DNA from: Streptomyces sp. DSM 15324
Lineage (GTDB): Bacteria > Actinomycetota > Actinomycetes > Streptomycetales > Streptomycetaceae
Direction: 5' to 3'
DNA: 64,000 bases
Assembly (NCBI RefSeq): GCF_001514285.1
Contig: NZ_KQ949024.1
Location: 442,405-506,404 of the forward strand
Position numbers and translations under genes: made by a program. Below are positions 1-8,735 of this stretch, piece by piece. Under the pieces are notes generated by a model. The model did not search any database. It worked only from the letters and a program-made list of their open reading frames with translations, and was not told where the DNA came from. Each line of letters starts with the position of its first letter. Position 1 is the stretch's first letter.

Positions 1-2
1 GG

Positions 3-1781
3 CCGGTGTGGTGGCGGCTGGCCCGCACCGAGCTGAACTACCGGCGGTTCTTCAGCATCTCCGAGCTGATCGGGGTGCGGGTGGAGGACCCGGAGGTCTT
101 CGAGGCCACCCACGGCACGGTCCTGCGACTGCTGCACGAGGGCGTCCTCGACGGGCTGCGGATCGACCACCCGGACGGCCTCGCCGACCCCGACGGCTAT
201 CTGGAGCGGCTGCACGAGGCCACCGGCGGCCGCTGGACGGTGGTGGAGAAGATCCTCGCGGACGGGGAGCGGCTGCCGCGCTCCTGGCCGGTCGCCGGCA
301 CCACCGGCTACGACGCCCTGCGCCACGTCGACGGGCTGTTCACGGACCCCGCGGGCGCCCGGGAGCTGCTGGGCCTCTACCGGCGTTCCGCGGCCCCGCA
401 GGCGGACCGCGGCGGCGACTGGGCGGCGACCGCGCGGCGGGCGGCGTACGAGGTCCTGGGGCACGAGCTGGCGGCGGAAAGGGACCGGCTGACGCGGCTC
501 GCCTCGCGGATCTGCGCGGACGCCCCGGAACCGGTCCTGCGCGACCGGGCGCCCTGGGCGCTGCGCACGGCGCTGGAGGAGCTGCTGGTCCGGATGGAGG
601 TCTACCGGCCGTACGCCTCGGGCGACGCCGCCGCCGTGGTCACGGAGGAGGCGGCCGAGGAGGCCCGAGCGGCGTTCAGGGTGGCGGAGGAGGCCGGCGC
701 CGTCGACGCGGTGCGGGCGCTGGTGCTCGGCGGCCGGGGGCCGCTGCGCGCGGAGTTCCGGGCCCGGTTCGCGCAGACGGCGTCCGCGCTGCGCGCCAAG
801 TCCGTGGAGGACACCGCGTTCTACCGGTACGTGCCGCTGCTCGCGGCGAACGAGGTGGGCGGCGAACCGGGCCGCCCCGGGGTGTCCCCGGCGGAGTTCC
901 ACGCGTACTGCGCGCGCGTGCAGCGCGACTGGCCGGCGAGCGGCACGGTCGTGTCCACGCACGACACCAAGCGCAGCGCCGACGTACGGGCCGCGCTGGC
1001 CGTGCTCACCGAGTGCCCGGAGCGCTGGGCGGAGGTCCTGGAGCAGGTCGCGCGCGCGGAGGCGAAGACGCCGGACGGTCAGCTCGCGTGGGCGGCGTGG
1101 CAGACGGTGTTCGGGCTCGGCCCGGCGGACGGGGAGCGCGTCCGGGAGGCGCTGCTGAAGCATGTGCGCGAGGCGGGCCTGTACACGAGCTGGACCGAGC
1201 AGGAGCCGCCGTACGAGGAGGCGGTGGCCGCGTTCGTCGCGGCGGGCCCGTGCGGGGCGCCCGGGGAGCGGGTGGCGGCGCTGCGCCGGGTGCTGGAGCC
1301 GCACATCGGGGCCAATGTGCTCGGTACGGCGCTGGTGCATCTGACGATGCCGGGGGTGCCGGACGTCTATCAGGGCACCGAGGACGAGTGCCGCGCCCTG
1401 GTGGATCCGGACAACCGGCGTCCCGTGCGGTTCCCGCCCGAGGAGAGCGGTCCCAAGGCGGCGGTGACCCGGGCGGCGCTGCGGCTGCGCCGGCGCCGTC
1501 CGGCCGCCTTCGGGACGGCGGCGGCGTACGAGCCGCTGGCCGCCGAGGGTCCGGCCGGGGAGCACTGCCTGGCCTTCGCCCGCTCGGGGGAGACGGTCAC
1601 GGCGGTGACCCGGCTGTCGTTGCGGCTGGCGGCGGCGGGCGGCTGGCGGGAGACCCGGCTGCCGCTGCCGCCGGGACGGTGGGCCGACGTCCTGGTGCCG
1701 GGGCGGGTGTTCGAGGGGTACGCGCGCGTGGCGGATCTCTTCGCGGAGCTGCCGGTGGCGCTGCTGGAACGCGCGGACTGA
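3..1781 (+). CDS. treY: Maltooligosyl trehalose synthase, C-terminal part (partial)
   Basis: The reading frame is open from the window edge, so the start lies upstream and only about the last 590 residues are present. The visible part begins with the family block ELNYRRFF and continues through GLRIDHPDGLADP and SVEDTAFYRY to VYQGTEDECRALVDPDNRRP, all typical of TreY, the GH13 enzyme that turns the reducing end of a maltodextrin into a trehalose unit in the cytoplasm. Its pathway partner treZ lies 4 kb downstream on the same strand, separated by a peptidase/inhibitor block on both strands. The inverted repeat cgccgggcccggcg about 20 bp after the stop may help termination. Identity is secure; the N-terminal catalytic half cannot be checked. 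Confidence 0.93.
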   Translation, partial: PVWWRLARTELNYRRFFSISELIGVRVEDPEVFEATHGTVLRLLHEGVLDGLRIDHPDGLADPDGYLERLHEATGGRWTVVEKILADGERLPRSWPVAGTTGYDALRHVDGLFTDPAGARELLGLYRRSAAPQADRGGDWAATARRAAYEVLGHELAAERDRLTRLASRICADAPEPVLRDRAPWALRTALEELLVRMEVYRPYASGDAAAVVTEEAAEEARAAFRVAEEAGAVDAVRALVLGGRGPLRAEFRARFAQTASALRAKSVEDTAFYRYVPLLAANEVGGEPGRPGVSPAEFHAYCARVQRDWPASGTVVSTHDTKRSADVRAALAVLTECPERWAEVLEQVARAEAKTPDGQLAWAAWQTVFGLGPADGERVREALLKHVREAGLYTSWTEQEPPYEEAVAAFVAAGPCGAPGERVAALRRVLEPHIGANVLGTALVHLTMPGVPDVYQGTEDECRALVDPDNRRPVRFPPEESGPKAAVTRAALRLRRRRPAAFGTAAAYEPLAAEGPAGEHCLAFARSGETVTAVTRLSLRLAAAGGWRETRLPLPPGRWADVLVPGRVFEGYARVADLFAELPVALLERAD

Positions 1782-1908
1782 GCGGGACCGCCGAGCCGTC
1801 GCCGGGCCCGGCGGCACGTGCTTCCGGGCGCCCCCCGGAGGCTCCCCTTCGTGTTCTTGACAGTTCACCAAGTCCGTGGGGTACTGCGAAGAGCGAAGCC
1901 GGTCGGAC

Positions 1909-3168
1909 ATGACGGGGGTGAGTCTCCTGCCGGTGCTGCGCTACCCCACGGTGACCGAACTGACGGCCGGCGTCCGGGCCCTGGCGGCGCGGCATCCCGG
2001 ACTGTGCGCCCTGCGCCAGGTGGGGCTCTCCCGTGCGGGCCGTCCGCTGCATCTGCTGTCCGTCGGGCGCGCCCGGCGGGCGGTGCTGGTCGTCGCGGGT
2101 GCCCACGCCAACGAGCCCACCGGTGGCCCGACCCTGCTGTCCCTGGCCGAACGGGTGCTGGACGAGAGGGAGTTGCGCAACGGCACCTCCTGGCACTTCC
2201 TGCTGTGCGCGGATCCGGACGGCGCGAGTCTGCATGTCACGCCCGCGCCGCGCAGCCTGCTGGAGTACCACCTGGGGTTCTTCCGGCCGGCGGGGCCCGA
2301 GCAGCCGGAGTGGTCGCCCGCCGTGCTGCCGCCGGACCGGCTGCCGCCCGAGACCCGTGCGCTGACCCGGGTCATCGACGAACTGCGGCCCTACCTCCAG
2401 GTGACGCTGCACGGCACCGATCTGGGCGGCAGCTGGGTGCAGCTGACGAAGGACATCCCGGGCCTCGCCGAGCCGTTCGCGAAGTCCGCGGCGCAGCTCC
2501 ACATCCCGGTGGAGACGGGCGCCTCGGACGCGGCGGGCTGGCGGGCCTCCGGACCGGGGGTGCGGGTGATGCCGGACGCCGACGCGGGCCCGGCGTACCC
2601 GAGCATGCCGGACGACGCCCGGCACAGCACCTGGTACCACGCCCATCGCTACGGTGGTCTGACGGCGGTGGTGGAGGTGCCGATGTGGGCGAGCGACCTG
2701 GTGGACGACTCCGCGCCGCACCCGGAGCCGGCCGCGGCGATCCGGCGGCTGGCGGAGCGGCTGCTGCGGGACGCACGGGAGGTGGAGGAGGTGCTCGCCG
2801 AGGCGCTGCCGCGGCTGGAGGGCGTGGACGGGCCGCTGCTGCGGGCGGCGCGGTGGGGGCTGGAGCTGGTGCCGGGCCTGGCCTCGGACTGGACCCACAC
2901 CCCGCCCGCCGACACGACGATGGCGTACGTCGGCAGTGTGGACGCCTTCGCCCGGAGGCTGCCGCTGAGGGCGGCGGCGATGCTGTGGCGGGTGCTCCAG
3001 GAGAGCGACGACCACGCCGCGCCGCGGCTGGAGCAGCTCGTCGGGACGTGGAGCGACGCGTTCGCCGTGCGCTTCGGCGCGCGCTGGGTGCCGCTGGAGC
3101 ACCAGGTGGAGCACCAGAGCCGTACCGTCGTGGCGGCGGCCCTGCACGCGCGCGAGGGGGCGGCGTAG
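1909..3168 (+). CDS. M14-family zinc carboxypeptidase-like protein (paralogue 1)
   Basis: A 419-residue protein of the M14/HANEP zinc peptidase group. The zinc-binding HxxE is in AGAHANEP (H66, E69), the third zinc His is probably in TLHGTDLGG and the catalytic Glu in VVEVPMW. There is no signal peptide or membrane segment, so it should act in the cytosol unless exported unconventionally. ATG at 1909 (MTGVSLLPVLRYPTV) is preferred because the paralogue at 3663-5063 starts its similarity at the same point; an in-frame GTG at 1876 would add 11 residues. It converges on the inhibitor gene, whose stop is 40 bp away. Substrate is unknown; peptide, succinyl-amino acid and muropeptide substrates are all possible for this fold. 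Confidence 0.85.
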   Translation: MTGVSLLPVLRYPTVTELTAGVRALAARHPGLCALRQVGLSRAGRPLHLLSVGRARRAVLVVAGAHANEPTGGPTLLSLAERVLDERELRNGTSWHFLLCADPDGASLHVTPAPRSLLEYHLGFFRPAGPEQPEWSPAVLPPDRLPPETRALTRVIDELRPYLQVTLHGTDLGGSWVQLTKDIPGLAEPFAKSAAQLHIPVETGASDAAGWRASGPGVRVMPDADAGPAYPSMPDDARHSTWYHAHRYGGLTAVVEVPMWASDLVDDSAPHPEPAAAIRRLAERLLRDAREVEEVLAEALPRLEGVDGPLLRAARWGLELVPGLASDWTHTPPADTTMAYVGSVDAFARRLPLRAAAMLWRVLQESDDHAAPRLEQLVGTWSDAFAVRFGARWVPLEHQVEHQSRTVVAAALHAREGAA

Positions 3169-3207
3169 GGCACGTGGGCCCCGCGCCGCCCCTCCGGCGT
3201 GGCGCGG

Positions 3208-3666
3208 TCAGGCTCCGGGTGCGTCGGCGGCGGTGTCGTCCAGGGCGAACACCGCGCCGGTGCGGGCCGCCATCTCGCAGGCGTTGGAGAAGGTCTGGCT
3301 GTACGCGACGGCCCGGCCGTTCCACTGTCCGCTCGCGTGGGCCGTCACCGGCGCGTAGACGAGGGTGCAGACGGTGTCCTGGGCGGCCGGGAGGGCCGCG
3401 AGGTCGCCGTTCACCGCGTTGAGCTGGTCGCAGGCCTCGGCGGCGCGCCGGTGGCCCTGGGGCGGGCCGCACAGCAGCAGGGTGGCGCGGGTGCCGTCGG
3501 AGGGGGCGGTGTCGCGGGTGACCGAGAGCTGGAGCCAGTTGGCGGGCTGGGGGTCCTGGGCGGCGGCCCGGGCGGGTGCGGCACCGGTGGCGAGGAGGAG
3601 GGCGGCCGCGGCCGGCAGCAGGGCGCGCCGCAGGGGCACCGGGGCGAGGGAGTGCGAGTGTCTCAT
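3208..3666 (-). CDS. Subtilisin inhibitor-like (SSI family) secreted protein
   Basis: A 152-residue precursor with an Arg-containing N-terminus, a hydrophobic Ala/Leu segment and an ARAAA signal-cleavage region near residue 35. The mature part matches the Streptomyces subtilisin inhibitor family: four cysteines (66, 79, 100, 130) for the two conserved disulfides, the CTLVYAPV reactive loop and the GQWNGRAV...FSNACEM C-terminal block. Aligned with classical SSI (CPMVYDPV) the P1 residue is Leu102, which would favour chymotrypsin- or subtilisin-like targets. Its ATG overlaps the TGA of the upstream M14 gene (ATGA), so translation is probably coupled. A secreted subtilase is encoded at 19031-20851, but a direct pairing is only a guess. 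Confidence 0.88.
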   Translation of the reverse strand: MRHSHSLAPVPLRRALLPAAAALLLATGAAPARAAAQDPQPANWLQLSVTRDTAPSDGTRATLLLCGPPQGHRRAAEACDQLNAVNGDLAALPAAQDTVCTLVYAPVTAHASGQWNGRAVAYSQTFSNACEMAARTGAVFALDDTAADAPGA

Positions 3667-5063
3667 TCCCGGTGCATCGGCACGGCGGCCTGGGTTCCCC
3701 AGTCCGGCTCACCCGAACGCGTGGGCCGAGGGGGCCGGCCGGCCAGTTCGAACGCGGCGAGCACCACCCGCGCCTGGTACTCCACCTGGCGGGCGACGGG
3801 GATCCAGCGGGCCTGGCAGTCGTCCCGGAAGGCGGCGCACCAGCGGTCGATGAGCGCGTCCAGCTCCGGCAGGGCACCCGCGGGGTCCTGCCCGGCGCCG
3901 GTGACGAGCTGGTGCAGCAGGCCCGCCGTGCGGACGGCGATGCGCCGGCCCGCGATGCGCAGGGCCGTCAGATGGGCGGTGGTGAGCGGCGGAAGGGGCC
4001 GCCCGGGGTCGGCGGTGTCGGGGTCCCAGGCGTCGGCGAGCCCGGGGCAGACCAGGAGGTAGTCGTCGACGGGCGCGAGCAGCCGGTCGGCCTCGGGGGT
4101 GCCGGGCAGCCGGGGCCGCACCCGGGCGAGCAGGTCCTCCAGCAGCCGGGTCTCCTCGCGCAGGGTGCCGCTCACCGCGCGCAGCGCCGCGTCCCGGTCG
4201 GCGGGCGGGGAGCCGTCCCCGACGGCGGCCACGCCCCACATGGGCGCCTCGACGACCGCGGTGAGCGTGCCGTGGCGGTGCGGGTGGTACCAGGTCGACT
4301 CGACGGCGGCCTCGGTGATGGCGGCGGCGAGGCCGCGCCGGCGCGGGGGCGGGATGCGGTAGACGGCGGGTCCCAGCACGGGCCAGTGGAGGGCGTCGTA
4401 CGCGCCGAGTTCGCGCGGGATGCCGAGCCGGGCGGCGGCGTAGGCCATGCGGCGGTCGAGGCCGGGCAGGTCGCGGGTGAGTTCGACGAAGCCGCCGCCG
4501 ACGTCGACGCCGTGCAGCGAGCACTGGAAGAAAGGTTTCAGTTCGTCCTGGAGGCGGAGCAGCGCCCGGGTCTCCGGGAGCGCGGCGGCGGCCGCCCCGT
4601 CGGGCAGCCACTCGGGCTGTTCCAGGAAGCCGGGCCGGAAGAAGTGCCGGAAGTGACGGCCGAGGCTGTACGGGCCGGTCAGCCAGCCCTCGTTGCGGCG
4701 CAGGCCGTCGGGGTCGAGGCAGAGCAGCAGGTTCCAGGTGGCGTCGGCGCCCTCGGTGAGCCGGGGGTCGGCGAGGGCCCGGTCGGCCAGTCTGAGGGCG
4801 GTGGCGCCGCCCACGGGCTCGTTGGCGTGCGGTCCGGCGACGACGAGGACCTGCCGGGTGCCCCGGCCGACGGAGAGCAGCCACAGCGGGGTGCCCGCGC
4901 GGGAGAGCCCGACGCGGCGCAGCCGGGCGTCCCGGGGGTGGCGGGCGGCGATGGCGGCGGCGCGGGCCGCGAGTTCGTCCACGGTCGGGTAACGGAGGAG
5001 TGGCGGCAGGGCACACCTCCATGACGGCGCCGTCGCTTCACCGGGCGTATCCGGTGTACGCAC
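3663..5063 (-). CDS. M14-family zinc carboxypeptidase-like protein (paralogue 2)
   Basis: A 466-residue paralogue of the M14 gene at 1909, with matching zinc motifs: AGPHANEP (H79, E82), SLHGVDVGG and VVEAPMW. It starts at a GTG and has no signal peptide. The stop overlaps the start of the SSI-like inhibitor, so the two are one transcription unit. The paralogues lie tail to tail around the inhibitor gene, an arrangement suggesting an old inverted duplication or a functional unit. The divergent intergenic stretch upstream (5064-5172) holds only an approximately 11-base G run. Confidence 0.85.
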   Translation of the reverse strand: MRTPDTPGEATAPSWRCALPPLLRYPTVDELAARAAAIAARHPRDARLRRVGLSRAGTPLWLLSVGRGTRQVLVVAGPHANEPVGGATALRLADRALADPRLTEGADATWNLLLCLDPDGLRRNEGWLTGPYSLGRHFRHFFRPGFLEQPEWLPDGAAAAALPETRALLRLQDELKPFFQCSLHGVDVGGGFVELTRDLPGLDRRMAYAAARLGIPRELGAYDALHWPVLGPAVYRIPPPRRRGLAAAITEAAVESTWYHPHRHGTLTAVVEAPMWGVAAVGDGSPPADRDAALRAVSGTLREETRLLEDLLARVRPRLPGTPEADRLLAPVDDYLLVCPGLADAWDPDTADPGRPLPPLTTAHLTALRIAGRRIAVRTAGLLHQLVTGAGQDPAGALPELDALIDRWCAAFRDDCQARWIPVARQVEYQARVVLAAFELAGRPPRPTRSGEPDWGTQAAVPMHRE

Positions 5064-5172
5064 CCTGAGTCATGGCGCGGGGGTACGTCAACACCGCCGT
5101 ACCCGCTGTTACCCGGGCAAGCCGGTCGAGCGGGTGCGGGGGGGGGGGAGAGAACTCCGGCGGCGGGCGGGT

Positions 5173-5724
5173 TCAGTTCACGGAGAGGCGGAACGCGATG
5201 TTCCCGAAGGAGACCTGGTCGCCCTCGCGGACGACGGCCGCGCCGATGACCCGGCGGCCGTTGACGGTGGTGCCGTTGGTGGAGCCGAGGTCGCGCAGCA
5301 CCCACATGCCGCCCTGGCGGGTGAGTTCGGCGTGCACCCGCGAGACGCTCTCGTGGGTCAGCCGCAGCCCGTTGACGGGGTCGCGGCCGATCCGCAGCGC
5401 CTGTTCGGTGCCGGGGTGCGGCAGCAGCAGCTTGGGCAGCCGCTCGGCCTGCCAGGCCCGGCGCAGCCGCACGGTGAACCCGGAGACGGCCTCGACGGAA
5501 CCGAAGACCACGCGGGAGAGCCGGTTCTCCTTGGGCAGGTCGGCGGTGAGCGCGACCAGTTCGTCGGAGCGGCGGGCGGCGAGCGCGAGTTCCATGCGCC
5601 GGATGAAGGTGTCGTGCGACAGCCGGCCCATGGCGACGCCGTCACGCAGCACCTTCAGCGCCCTGTCGCGCTCCGCGTCGGACAGCCGCGCGGGGTACGG
5701 GTTCACCTCGAAGGACGACGTCAC
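5173..5724 (-). CDS. DUF1707 and FHA domain protein
   Basis: A 183-residue cytosolic protein with two parts. Residues 1-65 (PYPARLSDAERDRALKVLRD ... ADLPKE) match DUF1707, a short actinobacterial N-terminal module. Residues about 95-183 form a forkhead-associated phosphothreonine-binding domain with GRDPVNGLRLTHESVSRVHA and LRDLGSTNGTTVNGRRV; the conserved FHA residues (GR, SRxHA, DLGSTNGT) are all present. It is therefore likely a reader of Ser/Thr phosphorylation, though no kinase gene lies nearby. The start is a GTG; the sequence tcacgctggtga over the start codon resembles a BldD half-site pair but I do not rely on it. It is divergent from treZ. Confidence 0.88.
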   Translation of the reverse strand: MTSSFEVNPYPARLSDAERDRALKVLRDGVAMGRLSHDTFIRRMELALAARRSDELVALTADLPKENRLSRVVFGSVEAVSGFTVRLRRAWQAERLPKLLLPHPGTEQALRIGRDPVNGLRLTHESVSRVHAELTRQGGMWVLRDLGSTNGTTVNGRRVIGAAVVREGDQVSFGNIAFRLSVN

Positions 5725-5898
5725 GCTGGTGATTGTCGGTCAGGGAACCCCGGGTGTCCAGAAAACGGGTGAACACCTGCCCGCGCGCGTGGCCGAAGAC
5801 ACCCCCCGCGACGGGGGTGTTGACCTGCTCGACGGATGCCGTATGCCGCACGATGGACCCGGCTACATCACGGTGAGCAGACGTAAGGGGAACCGTCC

Positions 5899-7644
5899 GT
5901 GCAGTTCGAGGTGTGGGCACCACAGGCAGGCCGGGTGACGCTGCGGTGCGACGGCGTCACGCGCGCGCTGCGGCCGGATCCGGAGCGGGCCGGCTGGTGG
6001 ACGGGTGAGGCGCAGGCCGCGGACGGCTCGCGGTACGGCTTCGCGGTGGACGACGGCCCGGTCCGCCCGGACCCGCGCTCGCGCCGCCAGCCGGACGGCC
6101 CGGACGGGCTGAGCGCGGTCGTCGACCACGGCCGCTACGACTGGCGCGTCCCGTGGTCGGGGCGCCCGCTGCCGGGGGCGGTCCTCTACGAGCTGCACGT
6201 GGGCACGTTCACCGCCGAGGGGACCCTGGACGCGGCCGCCGGACGCCTGGAACATCTGGCCGAGCTCGGTGTCACCCACGTCGAGTTGATGCCGCTGTGC
6301 CCGTTCCCGGGGCGGCACGGCTGGGGCTACGACGGGGTCGCGCCCTGGGCGGTGCACGAGCCGTACGGCGGTCCCGAGGGGCTGAAGCGGTTCGTCGACC
6401 GGGCGCACGGACTCGGCCTGGGCGTGGTCCTGGACGTCGTGCACAACCACCTGGGCCCGTCCGGCAACTACCTGCCCGAGTTCGGCCCGTACTTCACCGA
6501 GCGCCACCACACGCCCTGGGGGGCCGCCGTCAACCTGGACGCTCCCGGCTCGGACGAGGTGCGGGCGTATCTGCTGGGCAGCGCGCTGGCCTGGCTGCGG
6601 GACTACCGGCTGGACGGGCTGCGGCTGGACGCGGTGCACGCGCTCGTCGACACCCGCGCGTACCCCTTCCTGGAGGAGCTGTCGGCGGCCGTGGACGCGC
6701 TCGCCGCGGAGACGGGCCGGCCGCTGTTCCTGATCGCCGAGTCCGACCTGAACGACCCGCGTCTGATCACGCCCCGCCACGAGGGCGGACTGGGGCTGCA
6801 CGCCCAGTGGAACGACGACTTCCACCACGCCCTGCACACCGCGCTCACCGGGGAGTCCCAGGGCTACTACGCCGACTTCGCGCGCGATCCGTTCGCCGCG
6901 CTCTCCCGGACCCTCACCGGCGGGTACTTCCACGACGGCGGGTACTCCGGCTTCCGGGAGCGGCACCACGGGCGACCGCTGGACCGCTCCCGCGTCGCCG
7001 CGCACCGGCTGCTGGGCTACTCCCAGACCCACGACCAGGTCGGCAACCGGGCGCAGGGCGACCGGCTCGCGGCGGCCCTGTCGCCGGGGCTGCTCGCCTG
7101 CGCGGCGGCGCTGACGCTGACCGCGCCGTTCACACCGATGCTGTTCATGGGCGAGGAGTGGGCGGCGGGCACGCCCTGGCAGTACTTCACCGATCACACC
7201 GATCCCGGGCTGGCCGAGGCGGTACGGCGGGGCAGGCGCCGGGAGTTCGCGGCGCACGGCTGGGCCGAGGCGGACGTACCGGATCCGCAGGACCCGGCGA
7301 CCCGGGACCGCTCCTGTCTGGACTGGTCCGAGCCGCGGCGCGAGCCCCACGCGCGCGTGCTGGCCTGGTACCGCGAGCTGATCGCCCTGCGGCACGCCCA
7401 GCCGGACCTCACCGATCCCGACCTCGCGGACACCAAGGTGGCCGTGGACGCCGGGGTCCGCTGGCTCGCCTTCCGGCGCGGGGACGTGCGGGTGGCGGTG
7501 AACCTGGGCGGGACGCCCGCGGCGATTCCGCTGGGGCCGCGGCCGGCGCGGGTGCTCGCGGCGTGGGAGCCGGTTTCCGTGCCGGGGGCGGACGGGCTGT
7601 TGGAGGTGCCCGCGGAGTCGTGCGTGGTGCTGTTGCAGGAGTGA
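5899..7644 (+). CDS. treZ: Malto-oligosyltrehalose trehalohydrolase
   Basis: A 581-residue GH13 enzyme that cuts trehalose from maltooligosyl-trehalose made by TreY. It has an N-terminal all-beta domain (VWAPQAGRVTLR), then the GH13 barrel with DVVHNHLGPSGNY, the nucleophile region DGLRLDAVHAL, the acid/base region FLIAESDLNDPR and the TreZ signature SQTHDQVGNRAQGDR. GTG start with AAGGGG eight bases upstream. It is the second trehalose gene of the window; treX (debranching enzyme) is not visible. Length and motifs are normal for the family. Confidence 0.95.
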   Translation: MQFEVWAPQAGRVTLRCDGVTRALRPDPERAGWWTGEAQAADGSRYGFAVDDGPVRPDPRSRRQPDGPDGLSAVVDHGRYDWRVPWSGRPLPGAVLYELHVGTFTAEGTLDAAAGRLEHLAELGVTHVELMPLCPFPGRHGWGYDGVAPWAVHEPYGGPEGLKRFVDRAHGLGLGVVLDVVHNHLGPSGNYLPEFGPYFTERHHTPWGAAVNLDAPGSDEVRAYLLGSALAWLRDYRLDGLRLDAVHALVDTRAYPFLEELSAAVDALAAETGRPLFLIAESDLNDPRLITPRHEGGLGLHAQWNDDFHHALHTALTGESQGYYADFARDPFAALSRTLTGGYFHDGGYSGFRERHHGRPLDRSRVAAHRLLGYSQTHDQVGNRAQGDRLAAALSPGLLACAAALTLTAPFTPMLFMGEEWAAGTPWQYFTDHTDPGLAEAVRRGRRREFAAHGWAEADVPDPQDPATRDRSCLDWSEPRREPHARVLAWYRELIALRHAQPDLTDPDLADTKVAVDAGVRWLAFRRGDVRVAVNLGGTPAAIPLGPRPARVLAAWEPVSVPGADGLLEVPAESCVVLLQE

Positions 7645-7715
7645 GGGGTGCGGGGTCCGGGGTGGTGCGATCTGTCCGGCTGCCGGGTGCGGGTACGGGT
7701 ACGTCGTGGCCGGTC

Positions 7716-7733
7716 GCGCCCCTGGCGGGGCGC
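7716..7733. terminator. Bidirectional terminator hairpin between treZ and the APH-like gene
   Basis: A perfect 7-bp stem (gcgcccc / ggggcgc) with a 4-base loop lies between two converging stops. It has no U-tract, as is usual in this genus. Confidence 0.6.
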
Positions 7734-7744
7734 CTGCGGGCGCC

Positions 7745-8677
7745 CTAGTCGTCGTCCTCCCGGAATTCCGTCGTCCGCTCCAGCAGGATCGGCTCCCAGG
7801 CGTGGCGGAGTTGGGTGTGCAGGAGGGGGAGCGGGGTGGTGCCGTGGCCGGTGAGGCGGTCGGCGAGGCGGGTGACGGCGTCGCAGCGGGCCAGCCAGAG
7901 GCCGCGCAGGCAGGCGCGGGCGCCGTAGCCGGCGAGGGTGGCGGCGCGGACTGCGGCGCCGGAGCCCACGGCGAGGGCGAGTCCGGCGATGTCCTCGGCG
8001 GGGTCGCCGATCACCGCGTCCGTCCAGTCGAGGACGCCCCGCACCCGGCCGTCGGCGCTCACCACGAGGTGGTCCCCGCGCAACCGGTGGTGGACGAGCA
8101 CGGCGGTGGCGGGCTGCGCGGCGAGCTGGGCCGCGCCGGCCTGGGTGAGCTGGTGCAGGCGCCCGGGGTCGAACTCGTCGGCGCGGGCGAGGGTGCCGGC
8201 GGCGGCCACGGCCATGCGGCGCAGCGCCTCCAGGGAGCGCGGCGCGGTGCGCGGCACGCCGATCGCCTCGGCCTGCCGGGGCGGCACCTCGCGCAGCCCG
8301 CCGAGGAGGCCCGCGAGGTCGGCCTCGCCGACGGCGGACACCTCGTGCTCCTCGGCGGTGCCGCCGGGCACCTTGGTGTCCAGGGTGTAGGTGAGCCCGG
8401 GCGACCACTCGCCGTGCGCGACGCCGGTCGGCACGGCGACGGGTACGTGCGGGCGGACGAGGTCGCGCAGCCGCAGTTCGCGGCGCTGACGGACGGTGGC
8501 GTCGTGGTCGGGGGCGAGCCTGAGCACATGGCGGGTGCCGACCCACCAGGTCCAGTGCCCGCCCTCCTCGGCGACGGGCCGCACCTGGGGTCCCGGTCCG
8601 CCGCGGTCGCCCTCCTTCAGGAGCGCGCGGACCAGTCGGCGGACAGTGTCCGCGGTGGGTGTCGGTGCCTGGGTCAT
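7745..8677 (-). CDS. APH-fold phosphotransferase-like protein with altered catalytic loop
   Basis: A 310-residue protein of the aminoglycoside phosphotransferase/choline kinase fold. The nucleotide-lobe strands (WTWWVGTRHVLRLAPD) and the magnesium-binding block GVLDWTDAVIGDPAEDIAG are present. The catalytic loop, normally HxDxxxxN, reads LVHHRLRGDHLVV: residue 198 is Arg where the catalytic Asp belongs. The His in place of the usual Asn occurs in related actinobacterial proteins as I recall them, but the Asp is normally kept. The protein may be a pseudoenzyme or may carry a single change. It is probably co-transcribed behind the M24 peptidase gene, 58 bp upstream. Confidence 0.8.
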   Translation of the reverse strand: MTQAPTPTADTVRRLVRALLKEGDRGGPGPQVRPVAEEGGHWTWWVGTRHVLRLAPDHDATVRQRRELRLRDLVRPHVPVAVPTGVAHGEWSPGLTYTLDTKVPGGTAEEHEVSAVGEADLAGLLGGLREVPPRQAEAIGVPRTAPRSLEALRRMAVAAAGTLARADEFDPGRLHQLTQAGAAQLAAQPATAVLVHHRLRGDHLVVSADGRVRGVLDWTDAVIGDPAEDIAGLALAVGSGAAVRAATLAGYGARACLRGLWLARCDAVTRLADRLTGHGTTPLPLLHTQLRHAWEPILLERTTEFREDDD

Positions 8678-8735
8678 GATCGCGTGGTAGCCGTTCGGGT
8701 GGGTGCGGGACTCCTGGGGGGTGCGCGGGGCGGGC

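Noticed and set aside
3208..5063. Peptidase-inhibitor pair as a toxin-antitoxin system
   Set aside because: The inhibitor is secreted, the peptidase has the normal fold of a housekeeping enzyme and nothing suggests toxicity.
5137..5149. Run of about eleven G
   Set aside because: Intergenic homopolymer of the kind often caused or miscounted in sequencing; not in a gene and no regulatory logic seen.
5721..5732. tcacgctggtga, a perfect 4-base inverted repeat like a BldD box
   Set aside because: It overlaps the start codon of the FHA gene, is short, and such matches are expected by chance in 64 kb.
7705..7744. Copy of the dispersed gtcgcgc...ccccgcgcccct repeat after treZ
   Set aside because: Only the first bases match; the segment is better explained as a simple 7-bp terminator hairpin.
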